Source of the DNA: Pukyongia salina
Lineage (GTDB): Bacteria > Bacteroidota > Bacteroidia > Flavobacteriales > Flavobacteriaceae
Length of the DNA: 64,000 bases
Assembly: GCF_002966125.1 (NCBI RefSeq)
Contig: NZ_CP027062.1
Coordinates: 1,116,001 to 1,180,000 of the forward strand
Reading direction: 5' to 3'
Part shown: positions 51,766 to 61,300 of the stretch, one piece after another
Layout of the letters: each line of letters begins with the position of its first letter
How positions within the stretch are numbered: the first letter of the stretch is position 1
Notes under the pieces: generated by a model
Told to the model about the DNA's origin: nothing
Seen by the model: only the letters and a program-made list of their open reading frames with translations
Databases searched by the model: none
Translations under genes and position numbers: made by a program

Positions 51766-53448
51766 ATGTCTAAAGAAGAACCACTCAATTTTATTGAGCA
51801 TATTATAGAAAATGACCTGGAATCCGGATATTCTCCCAATTCGCTGCGCTTTCGTTTTCCTCCCGAACCCAATGGCTACTTGCACATTGGGCACGCCTCT
51901 GCCATCTGTTTAAACTTTGGCCTTGGCGAAAAATATAAAGCCCCGGTAAATTTGCGCTTCGATGATACCAACCCGGCAAAGGAAGAACAGGAATATGTAG
52001 ATGCTATTAAACGCGACATTGAGTGGCTTGGTTATGAGTGGGCAGAAGAGCGATATGCGTCAGATTATTTTCAGCAGTTGTACGACTGGGCGGTACAATT
52101 TATAAAAGAAGGAAAGGCTTATGTTGATTCTCAGACTTCTGAAGAAATAGCCAGTCAAAAAGGGACACCCAACGAACCCGGCAAGGAGAGCCCGTACAGA
52201 AACAGGCCTATTGAAGAAAGCCTGGAGCTTTTCGAGAAAATGAAGAATGGAGAAGTAGGCGAGGGTGAGCATGTGCTACGTGCTAAGATCGATATGGCTT
52301 CAGGAAATATGCTGATGCGTGATCCTGTAATGTATAGGGTGCTTCATAAGCATCATCATCGTACAGGGACAGACTGGAAGATATTTCCTATGTACGACTG
52401 GACACATGGTGAAAGCGATTATATAGAACAAGTCTCACATTCTTTTTGCACCCTGGAATTTCTTCCTCATCGCGAATTGTACGACTGGTTCCTGGACCAG
52501 GTACATGCGTCGAATAAATTAAGACCAAAACAGCGTGAATTTGCCAGAAGAAATCTAAGCCATACAGTTGTGAGCAAGCGAAAACTGGCCAGATTGGTTG
52601 AAGAAGGTGTAGTTAATGGGTGGGACGACCCAAGGATGCCAACAATTTCCGGTTTGAGAAGGCGAGGCTATACACCCGAATCTATCCGAAATTTTGCTGA
52701 AAGCATAGGTGTTGGTAAACGGGAGAATCTCATCGATGTTTCGCATCTCGAATTTAATGTACGGGAGGACCTCAACAAAAAAGCAACTCGTGTAATGGCT
52801 GTTCTGAACCCGGTAAAGCTTATTATCACAAATTATCCTGAGGGCAAGACCGAATGGTTGGATGCAGAGAATAATCCTGAAGATGACAGCGCAGGAACCC
52901 GTAAGATCCCATTTTCAAGGGAACTGTACATTGAGCGGGAAGATTTTAAAGAAGAGGCAAATCGAAAGTTCTTCAGGCTAACGCTGGGCAAAGAAGTCCG
53001 ATTGAAGAATGCCTATATCATAATGGGAGAAAGCGTGGTAAAAGATGCCGAAGGTAATATCACCGAGATACATTGCAGCTACGACCCGGATAGTAAAAGC
53101 GGCAGTGGCAGCGAAGCCTCTATGAGAAAAGTAAAGGGAACGCTTCATTGGGTTTCTGTTGCACATGCACTACCCATCGAGGTGCGTTTATACGACAGGC
53201 TCTTTACAGATCCATCGCCAGACACTCATAAGGATAAGGATTTTATGGAATTCGTCAACCCAAATTCCCTGGAAGTTATCCAGGCGTATGGCGAACCAGC
53301 CTTAAAGGATTTCAAGGCAGAGGATAAAGTACAGTTTCAGCGGCTGGGTTATTTTACGGTCGATCCGGACTCTACGGAGGATCATCTCGTATACAATCGA
53401 ACGGTTCCTCTAAGGGATTCCTGGGCAAAGCTGGATACAGGATCATAG
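51766..53448 (+). CDS. glnS: Glutaminyl-tRNA synthetase
   Basis: The 560-residue class I synthetase has FPPEPNGYLHIGHASAICLNFG (HIGH motif), DDTNPAKE, VSKRKLARLV (KMSKS-like) and the GlnRS-specific MPTISGLRRRGYTPESIRNF. It charges tRNA-Gln directly. A separate GluRS gene lies in this window, so both enzymes are present, and the GatCAB route is not required for Gln. The stop overlaps the convergent CPBP stop by 6 nt. Confidence 0.95.
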   Translation: MSKEEPLNFIEHIIENDLESGYSPNSLRFRFPPEPNGYLHIGHASAICLNFGLGEKYKAPVNLRFDDTNPAKEEQEYVDAIKRDIEWLGYEWAEERYASDYFQQLYDWAVQFIKEGKAYVDSQTSEEIASQKGTPNEPGKESPYRNRPIEESLELFEKMKNGEVGEGEHVLRAKIDMASGNMLMRDPVMYRVLHKHHHRTGTDWKIFPMYDWTHGESDYIEQVSHSFCTLEFLPHRELYDWFLDQVHASNKLRPKQREFARRNLSHTVVSKRKLARLVEEGVVNGWDDPRMPTISGLRRRGYTPESIRNFAESIGVGKRENLIDVSHLEFNVREDLNKKATRVMAVLNPVKLIITNYPEGKTEWLDAENNPEDDSAGTRKIPFSRELYIEREDFKEEANRKFFRLTLGKEVRLKNAYIIMGESVVKDAEGNITEIHCSYDPDSKSGSGSEASMRKVKGTLHWVSVAHALPIEVRLYDRLFTDPSPDTHKDKDFMEFVNPNSLEVIQAYGEPALKDFKAEDKVQFQRLGYFTVDPDSTEDHLVYNRTVPLRDSWAKLDTGS

Positions 53449-54192
53449 TATCAACCTGAACACAGCGTATAAATTTCCGGCCATATGGAAGACGATCGGG
53501 AACCAAATAGAGCCGGTCTTGAATCGCATAATGGCTAAAAATGCGCCTATTCCGAAGATATATAATAGCTCGAAGATATTATATTGAAAATGAAACACCG
53601 CAAAGATAGCAGCAGTTGCAATAATTGTTATCCACCTGTGTTTGCTGGCCAGTATATGGTCCATTTTACCTAGCAGGTAACCGCGATACATCACCTCTTC
53701 AAGTAAAGGCCCGAAGATTCCTAATCCGAGAATTACGAGGATCTTTTCGGTGGTACTATCTACAGTAATTAGGATTTCGGAAGTGATGGCCGCATATTCC
53801 CTTAGAAGAATTCCGCATATAAGAATGAATAAACTGTAAAGTAACCAGATCCGGTCTTTTCTTTTAACCCGTACAAATCCCAGAAATGAAAACACCCCCG
53901 ATCTTATCGTTAACTTAAGAAAGAAGTAGATCAGCACCAGGATCGTAATAGCACTTACTATCATCGCGATATGAAATTGTGGTAGATCCCAGATCTGATG
54001 AGGAACATCGTCAATATGTACGTAAAAACCCTGTATGGTCACAGATTGGTTCGGGTCGCCATAGAAGAAGAACTGCAGCGTGGTAAGGAGTAGTTGAAGT
54101 AATAGATAACTACCCAGTATGAAAAAGAAAGTATAATACAAAAGGATCCATTTTGTGATTATACTTTCTCTTATTTTTCTAATTAAAGACAT
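53443..54192 (-). CDS. CPBP-family intramembrane protease
   Basis: The 249-residue protein has about seven or eight membrane helices. The motif LLEEVMYRGYLLGKM (EExxxR), then FAVFHFQYN and PIVFHMAGNL are the conserved acidic and His positions of CPBP/CAAX-like proteases. Substrates are unknown. It is followed 17 nt downstream... in transcription order it is preceded by the Cys-rich secreted gene (54210), so the two may share a transcript. Confidence 0.88.
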   Translation of the reverse strand: MSLIRKIRESIITKWILLYYTFFFILGSYLLLQLLLTTLQFFFYGDPNQSVTIQGFYVHIDDVPHQIWDLPQFHIAMIVSAITILVLIYFFLKLTIRSGVFSFLGFVRVKRKDRIWLLYSLFILICGILLREYAAITSEILITVDSTTEKILVILGLGIFGPLLEEVMYRGYLLGKMDHILASKHRWITIIATAAIFAVFHFQYNIFELLYIFGIGAFLAIMRFKTGSIWFPIVFHMAGNLYAVFRLIL

Positions 54193-54209
54193 TTAGAAAT
54201 GGACTATGT

Positions 54210-54683
54210 TTAGTTTTGACTAGTAGTGTCACAATCCCATTCCCAGGTATTTCCGGGGGGGCCCAAATGTATCTTTACACAGAAGACATGCGCTATTACA
54301 CATATCCAGCCACATCGTTGAGCCGAAACTTGCCCGACTGTGGTAGAGCTAGTTTCTCCATTTGGCCCTTTGAAGGCGATTTGGGTGTCAGGGTCAATGT
54401 TTTTCAACGAATTGGTATACACCGCAACATCGATTCCGTTTGAGGTTTTAGTTACCCGGTACATGAATTTTTTACCGTTACGGTCATAACCGGGAACATC
54501 GGCCGTTTCGCCAGGTTTTAAACTGGAAAAATCATAATCTTTTCCCGGAGCATCGGCCACGAGCTTATCTGTAATCTCACAGGTGGATTTTTCAATAAGG
54601 TTACACGGATTTGTCTTAGAATGGGCTTGTCCCATTAATAACATGCCAACTAAAAGGGCAGCATAAAGTTTGAAATTTTTCAT
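54210..54683 (-). CDS. Secreted Cys-containing hypothetical protein
   Basis: The 157-residue product has a signal peptide (about 1-22, ending GQAHS). The mature part contains PCNLIEKSTCEITDK and later RCGWICVIAHVFCVKIHLGP, NTWEWDCDTT, six or so cysteines, consistent with disulfides. No domain was recognised. The gene ends 17 nt before the CPBP start, suggesting that protease and secreted protein are cotranscribed and perhaps functionally linked. It is worth comparing with bacteriocin-like pairs, but the size argues against a simple peptide. Confidence 0.6.
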   Translation of the reverse strand: MKNFKLYAALLVGMLLMGQAHSKTNPCNLIEKSTCEITDKLVADAPGKDYDFSSLKPGETADVPGYDRNGKKFMYRVTKTSNGIDVAVYTNSLKNIDPDTQIAFKGPNGETSSTTVGQVSAQRCGWICVIAHVFCVKIHLGPPGNTWEWDCDTTSQN

Positions 54684-54860
54684 AAGTAGTTTGGTTTAGA
54701 GGGGGGCTAGAAGCTGAGAGTTCTACGGCGCAGGTTGTGAAGGTAGAATTAAATTTGGCCTTTGCAAGAAAGAAAACCCTGGCCTGATCTGTTTTCATGA
54801 AAAGAAGGTAAAATTGTCTTTAGGAATTATTGAAATTCCCTGGCAGCACCATAACAGGCA

Positions 54861-54887
54861 TAAAAAAAACCCCGAATTAACGGGGTT
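54861..54887 (-). terminator. Intrinsic terminator of the SPFH gene
   Basis: AACCCCG (54868-54874) pairs with CGGGGTT (54881-54887); on the minus strand it is followed by a T run. It lies just beyond the SPFH stop. Confidence 0.85.
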
Positions 54888-54894
54888 GTAGGTT

Positions 54895-55890
54895 TTAGAA
54901 TCCAACTTCTGGATCACTAGCAGAAGGAGGTTTTTTTCTTGTACTTTTTGGATTACCCATCTTTGGATCAGACTCGTTTCGTTTTCTCATCTCTTCGCCA
55001 ATTTGATTGCTCGCAACAAAGGAAGCGATCATATCGTTGAGCATATTGCTTCCTGCCTGAGGTGAATTAGGCAGCAGAATGAGATTAGTGTTGGTTTCCT
55101 CACCAATCGATTGTAAGGTGTCGTAATGCTGAGTTACCACGATCAGGGCCGATGCTTCCTGGGAGTTTATCCCAACATTATTGAGCACATCCACACTTTC
55201 CTCCAATCCACGGGCGATCTCACGACGCTGGTCTGCAATTCCCTGGCCCTGTAATCTTTTACTTTCTGCCTCTGCACGAGCCTTGGCGACGATCTTTATC
55301 CGTTCGGCTTCGGCCTCATATTCGGCTGCGACTTTCTCACGTTCGGCCGCGTTAATTCGGTTCATAGCGGCTTTTACCTGTACATCCGGATCTATATCTG
55401 TAACCAGGGTTTTGATAATGTCGTACCCGTAATTGATCATGGCATCGTTTAGCTCTTGCTTAACAGCTATTGCGATGTCGTCCTTGCGCTCGAACACATC
55501 GTCCAATTTCATTTTTGGCACTTCGGCACGAACCACATCGAAAACATAGGATGTGATCTGGTCGTGGGGATTCTGTAGTTTATAAAAAGCGTCGTATACC
55601 TTTTCTCGCAGAACCTGGAACTGCACGGATATCTTCAACTTCACAAATACATCATCCTTTGTCTTGGTTTCTACAAGAACATCCAGCTGTTGGATTTTTA
55701 AGTTTACTCGTCCCGCGATGCGCTGTACGATAGGGATCTTGAACTGCAGGCCAGAATTACGAATGCTGCTAAACCTACCAAAATTTTCTATTAATGCTGC
55801 TGTTTGTTGTTTCACAATAAAAAACGAAGAGAGCAACAGAAAGAATAAAAAGATTCCAAACGGAATCAAGAATATATAAAAACCACCCAT
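54895..55890 (-). CDS. SPFH/band-7 domain protein (stomatin-like)
   Basis: The 331-residue protein has an N-terminal membrane helix (about 4-27) and the band-7 core (TAALIENFGRFSSIRNSGLQ, then FKIPIVQRIAGRVNLKIQQL), RAEVPKMKLDDVFERKDDI, followed by a long charged helix (AAEREKVAAEYEAEAERIKI...). Members scaffold membrane microdomains and often work with proteases. No NfeD-like partner is adjacent. It ends in a strong terminator. Confidence 0.9.
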   Translation of the reverse strand: MGGFYIFLIPFGIFLFFLLLSSFFIVKQQTAALIENFGRFSSIRNSGLQFKIPIVQRIAGRVNLKIQQLDVLVETKTKDDVFVKLKISVQFQVLREKVYDAFYKLQNPHDQITSYVFDVVRAEVPKMKLDDVFERKDDIAIAVKQELNDAMINYGYDIIKTLVTDIDPDVQVKAAMNRINAAEREKVAAEYEAEAERIKIVAKARAEAESKRLQGQGIADQRREIARGLEESVDVLNNVGINSQEASALIVVTQHYDTLQSIGEETNTNLILLPNSPQAGSNMLNDMIASFVASNQIGEEMRKRNESDPKMGNPKSTRKKPPSASDPEVGF

Positions 55891-55973
55891 ATCAATTGAA
55901 ATATTAAATTAAAAACACCGTTGAAGATACGAATTAAAAGCTACTTTTACTGCCCAAATTTGATACCCCGCTT

Positions 55974-56651
55974 ATGAGTCTAAAAAACCTCACTTTCGTT
56001 ACTTTCACACTTCTTTTCACATTAAATATTCACGCTCAACGAAATTTCGACAGCTACAACAGGCTCGGACTTCAGGCCGGAATGACAATGTTCGATATCA
56101 ACACCACAGACCTCACCACTCGCCGCGGGGAGGGCTTTATGGGTGGGTTTACAACCCGAGGCTCCTTTTACGAGGCTTTCGATCTTATATATGGGATCAA
56201 TTTTTTTAGCAATAACATAGAAATTCTTGCAGTAAATGCCGGTGGAATTAGCCCCCAGCCCATTGAAGAATATCTGGATTACAGCCTACAGGCCGTACAG
56301 ATCAATTTTCTGGGAAGCCTCAACATAGTTAAACACCACCTAAGCCTGGAATTTGGCCCGGTGCTCAATGTAAACGGAAAGCTTAAGCTAAAAGATGAAG
56401 ACACCTACGGAAACTATATCCTGGAAAATGACGACCTTATTTTAAGGGCTAACCAGATCGAAGATATTTCCAAAGTAAATTTTCGGGTAATGGGCGGTCT
56501 CACTGTAGGACTTGAGAGTTTCAGGTTGTGGGGTCAATACCAGTATGGAGTTACTAATATGCTTAAAAACCTAAATGATAAAGGACTTCCGAAAACAGAC
56601 TTTAAAGGTAATAGCAGCACTCTTATCTTTGGCCTTGTTTTCTATTTTTAG
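55974..56651 (+). CDS. Outer-membrane beta-barrel-like protein
   Basis: The 225-residue protein has a signal peptide (about 1-21, ending NIHAQ), then RLGLQAGMTMFDINT and alternating beta strands ending STLIFGLVFYF with the terminal aromatic typical of outer-membrane proteins. It resembles the PorT/OmpA-like small barrels of Bacteroidetes. It lies between the SPFH gene (divergent) and gltX (convergent, 4-nt overlap). TACTTTTA is a near -7 element upstream. Confidence 0.7.
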   Translation: MSLKNLTFVTFTLLFTLNIHAQRNFDSYNRLGLQAGMTMFDINTTDLTTRRGEGFMGGFTTRGSFYEAFDLIYGINFFSNNIEILAVNAGGISPQPIEEYLDYSLQAVQINFLGSLNIVKHHLSLEFGPVLNVNGKLKLKDEDTYGNYILENDDLILRANQIEDISKVNFRVMGGLTVGLESFRLWGQYQYGVTNMLKNLNDKGLPKTDFKGNSSTLIFGLVFYF

Positions 56652-58174
56652 GCCATAAATTTTATAGCGGCTTTTATCCTTTTCACGCTTTCTGATTTCC
56701 CCAGAACAGCAATTATATCGAAAACATCAGGGCCTTTCATCTCACCAACCAGGGCAAGACGTAAGGGCATCATAACCTTTCCAAATCCAATCTCATTATC
56801 GCTAATCCACCCCTTTATTCTTTCTGAAATGTTTGGGGCAGAAAAATCCTGAACCTCGTACAGCAGCTCGGTTATTTTCGCTAAAATTTCAGGGCTATCC
56901 TCCTTAAATGCTTTTTTCGATGCTTTCTCATCATAACCTGAAGGCGCTTCAAAAAAGAAACTGCCCTGCTCCCAAAGATCCGCAACAAAAGTTGCGCGCT
57001 CCTTTATTAGCGACACGATCTTGTTAACATCAAGGATATCCAATCTTTCAGCGGCAATTTCTTTCGGCTTCAACACCTGCTCAACAAATTGTTCGGTTAA
57101 AACACCCTCATCCATTTGCTGCAGGTAGTGATGCTGGAACCACTTTGTCTTCTCAGGATCGAATTTCGCACCTCCCTTGTGTACCCTGTTCAGATCAAAA
57201 GCTTCCACTAATTCATTTAAGCTAAAGATCTCCTGCTCTGTACCTGGATTCCATCCCAATAACGCCAGCATATTTACTACAGCTTCTGGCAGGTATCCCT
57301 CTTCTCTATACCCTGAGAAAGCTTCTCCAGATTTCGGTTTCCATTCCAGCGGGAATACCGGAAATCCTAGTTTCTCACCGTCGCGTTTACTTAGTTTACC
57401 TTTTCCAACGGGCTTCATGATTAGGGGGAGATGAGCAAATAGAGGGGCCTTCCAGCCGAAGGCATCGTATAGCATTTGATGTAAAGCCAGAGACGGTAAC
57501 CACTCTTCCCCACGAATCACGTGACTTATGTCCATAAGATGGTCGTCTACAATATTGGCCAAATGATACGTAGGCATACCATCACTTTTAAACAACACCT
57601 TGTCGTCCAGGGTGTTGGTGTCTATGGTGATATTGCCCCTGATGATATCATTGAGATGCAACTCCTCGTCCTTAGGAGATTTAAATCTAATCACGTAAGG
57701 CTCTCCCGATGCTATTCTCTTTTGGGTTTCTTCTGAAGTAAGGGACAGGGAATTATTAAGTTTTTCCCTGTTGTGCCAGTTATATATAAAGGTTTTCCCT
57801 TTGGCTTCATGGTCTTTTCTGTGGCTGTTGAGCTCTTCCGAAGTGTCGAAAGCATAATAGGCCTTTCCTTCGTCGATAAGTTGGTTGGCGAATTCGACAT
57901 ACAGGTGTTTGCGTTCGCTTTGTCGATAGGGTCCATATGCGCTTTCTGTGCCGGGGCCTTCGTCAAAAGGAATTTGCAGCCATCGTAACGAATCTACTAT
58001 ATAATCTTCTGCACCATCGACAAAACGGCCTTGATCTGTATCTTCAATGCGAAGAATAAAATCCCCCTGATGTTTTTTAGCAAATAAATAATTGAATAAA
58101 GCAGTTCTCACACCACCAATATGAAGAGGTCCTGTTGGACTGGGAGCAAAACGCACACGTACTTTCTGAGCCAT
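56648..58174 (-). CDS. gltX: Glutamyl-tRNA synthetase
   Basis: The 508-residue enzyme starts MAQKVRVRFAPSPTGPLHIGG (HIGH motif as HIGG) and has KLSKRDGEKLG (KMSKS-like). It charges tRNA-Glu. A longer frame from 58198 adds eight residues and overlaps its -7 element, so ATG 58174 is chosen. Its stop overlaps the barrel-like gene on the other strand by 4 nt. Confidence 0.95.
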   Translation of the reverse strand: MAQKVRVRFAPSPTGPLHIGGVRTALFNYLFAKKHQGDFILRIEDTDQGRFVDGAEDYIVDSLRWLQIPFDEGPGTESAYGPYRQSERKHLYVEFANQLIDEGKAYYAFDTSEELNSHRKDHEAKGKTFIYNWHNREKLNNSLSLTSEETQKRIASGEPYVIRFKSPKDEELHLNDIIRGNITIDTNTLDDKVLFKSDGMPTYHLANIVDDHLMDISHVIRGEEWLPSLALHQMLYDAFGWKAPLFAHLPLIMKPVGKGKLSKRDGEKLGFPVFPLEWKPKSGEAFSGYREEGYLPEAVVNMLALLGWNPGTEQEIFSLNELVEAFDLNRVHKGGAKFDPEKTKWFQHHYLQQMDEGVLTEQFVEQVLKPKEIAAERLDILDVNKIVSLIKERATFVADLWEQGSFFFEAPSGYDEKASKKAFKEDSPEILAKITELLYEVQDFSAPNISERIKGWISDNEIGFGKVMMPLRLALVGEMKGPDVFDIIAVLGKSESVKRIKAAIKFMA

Positions 58175-58195
58175 TATAATTTCCGAATTTGCCTG

Positions 58196-58203
58196 CAAAG
58201 ATA
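58196..58203 (-). promoter_or_regulatory. Putative -7 element of gltX promoter
   Basis: The minus strand reads TATCTTTG, a TAnnTTTG match, 22 nt before the gltX ATG. Confidence 0.5.
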
Positions 58204-58392
58204 CAATCTATGGATGCATTTCCACAGCAATTCCAGGAAGCATCACTAAAATTATCGGGATTTGAAATAGGATGTCTTTTCTGAAGAAAATTCCGGCCAG
58301 TGATTCTGCAGATTTTTTGGATTGATTTTTGAGGTTTCCTTAACAGAATAAAATTGTATTTTAGGAGTTTCTGAATCTAGGTAGCAGGCACA

Positions 58393-61300
58393 ATGAGCAC
58401 ATTCAGTATAATTCAGCAAAAGCTGGAACAATTCATTAGAAAGTATTACACCAACGAACTTATCAAGGGTGCTATACTGTTCTTTGCTATAGGCTTGCTG
58501 TATTTTCTGGTAACCTTACTTGTTGAATATTTTCTTTGGCTGGACCCTTTGGGCCGAACGGTCCTCTTTTGGTTGTTCGTAGGTGTTGAAGCCGCCCTTT
58601 TCTTTCGTTTTATTGCCTTTCCGCTGGCACGATTGTTTAATCTTCAGAAAGGGATTACCCATGAAGAAGCCTCACGGATCATTGGAAATCATTTTCCACA
58701 GGTGAGCGACAAGCTATTGAATGTAATTCAGCTAAATCAAAATCAACGGGAATCGGAATTACTAATGGCGAGCATAGATCAAAAAGCATCGCAGTTACAA
58801 CCGGTACCCTTTAAAAGCGCGATAGACTTCAGGAAAAACGCTAAATATTTGAAATATGCTGCTATTCCGGTTGTTATTTTCACCTTAATAAGTGTGTTGG
58901 GCGATAAGGATATATTCTCCAGCAGTTATGAAAGGGTGGTAAATTACGACACTGCCTACGAGCCTCCCGCTCCTTTTTCTTTTATCGTTTCAAATGATGA
59001 GCTCAAAGCAATAGAGAACAAACCATTTACTGTAAAGATCAGGACCGAAGGCGAAGTGATCCCTGAAAATGCCAGTATAAGTTATAATAACGAAACCTAC
59101 TATTTACAACAAACAGCTCCCGGGTTTTTTGAATATACCTTCCTTCAGCCATCCAATGCAATCGATTTCAGGCTTCAGGCAAATAAGGTTGTTTCCAGAG
59201 AGTATACCATAGACGTGGTAAAAACTCCTTCCATGCGGGCGTTTGAAATGTTTCTCGATTACCCCGCCTATACGGGCAAACGAGATGAGGTCTTAAAGAG
59301 CACGGGTAATGCTACTATACCCGAAGGCACTAATGTTTCCTGGCGGGTGAACACCCTTAACACATCGGCCGTAGCCCTGAAAACCAGGGACACCATTATA
59401 GAATTTGGTATATCGGAGGCGGAGAAAGGTTCTAACTCTGAACAACAATACGAACACAGCCAAAGAGTTTACCGAAAACTTGATTACGCTATTACAACTT
59501 CTAATGAAAATTTAAGAGAGTATGAGAATCTATCATTTACTCTGGGCGTGATCAAGGATGAATACCCCGATATAGAGGTGCAATCTAGACAAGACTCCAC
59601 CCATACGCAGGTAGTTTATTTCCTGGGGCAGATAAGCGATGATTATGGTCTTACCCGCCTTCGGCTGGTGTATTATCCCATAGGATCTGAGGAAGAGGCA
59701 CAAACAGCTCCATTGCCGGTAAATAAAACAACTGTAGACCAATTTGTTTACACTTTTCCGGGGCAGTTACTCCTGGAAGATGGGGTTGCCTACGAATATT
59801 ATTTTGAGGTGTTTGACAATGACGCCATACATAACTTTAAATCCAGTAAGAGTGGCGTTTTTTCCTTTCGGAAGTTAACAAAAGACGAGGCCGAGAACGA
59901 ACAACTTCAGAATCAGGAAAATACTATAAAGGATCTCAATAAAACGCTGGACGAGCTCAAGCAGCAGGACAAAACACTGGAGGAGCTAAGTAAGATTCAG
60001 AAAGAAAAAAAAGAACTAAACTGGAACGATAAGAAGAAGCTTGAGAACTTTATAAAACGGCAGAAGCAGCAGGAGGAAATGATGAAGAATTTCTCTAAAG
60101 AAATGAAAGAGAATCTTGAGAATTTTCAGCCGGAGAATGAAGAAAAGGACCCCTTCAAAGAGCAGCTGGAAAAAAGACTTGATGAAAATGAAGAACGTTT
60201 GAAAGAGAACGAGAAGCTGTTGGACGAACTGGAGCGGTTGCAGGAAAAGATCGAGAAGGAAGAACTTACAGAAAAGCTGGAGAAACTGGCAAAGCAAAAT
60301 AAGAACCAGGAAAAGAACCTGGAGCAATTGCTGGAGCTAACCAAGCGCTATTACGTTACTAAAAAGGCGGAAAAATTAGCCGAAGAGATCTACAAATTAG
60401 GGGAGGAACAGGAGAAGCTGGCAGATAAGCCTGAAGAGGAAAATACGAAGGAAGCCCAGGAAGAACTCAATGAAAAGTTCGATGAGTATAAGAAGGAAAT
60501 GGAGGAGCTTCAAAAGGAGAATGAGGGATTAAAATCACCCATGGATATTCCGCAGGACAAGTTGGGCGAAAAGAAAGTGGACGAAGAACAGCAAAAGGCC
60601 ACCGAAAGCCTTCAGAAACAAGATCAGCAAGGCGCAAAACCGAGTCAGAAAAAAGCCGGACAAAAGATGAAGCAGATGGGGCAGCAGATGCAAGCACAAA
60701 TGATGCAGGGCCAGATGCAAACCATATCGGAGGATGTAGATATGCTTCGGCAGATTTTGGACAATCTCGTTGTTTTTTCTTTCGAGCAGGAAGCGCTCAT
60801 GGAAGAATTCAAAGTAACAGATTACGGCAATCCTGTATTCGGTAAAAAATTAAATGTACAGAACGACCTAAAGCTGAACTTCCAGCATATTGATGATAGT
60901 TTGTTCGCCTTATCTCTACGGCAGCCATTAATAAGTGAAGTTATAAATGAGTCTATTACCGAGGTGCAGTACAACATCGATAAAGCCATGGAACGCCTGG
61001 CCGAGAACCAGATGCGGCAGGGAATATCCAATCAACAATACAGTGTTACTGGCGCAAACGAGTTAGCGAATCTGCTTAGCGATCTGCTCAATACAATGCA
61101 AAATCAGATGATGATGCAGGGCCAGGGACAAGGTCAGGGTCAGGGACAAGGGCAAGGCCAGGGGCAAGGTCAGGGACAGGGATTTCAACTCCCCGACATT
61201 ATAAAAAAACAAAAAAGCTTGTCTGAACAGATGCAACAGGGAATGGGGCAAAAACCCGGTAAGGCTGGAGAAGGCGAAGGCGAAGAAGGCGGTGAAGGGA

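Noticed and set aside
57712-57966. Lys-rich antisense frame in gltX
   Set aside because: It is a shadow of gltX in another frame with no signal or domain, and gltX has all synthetase motifs.
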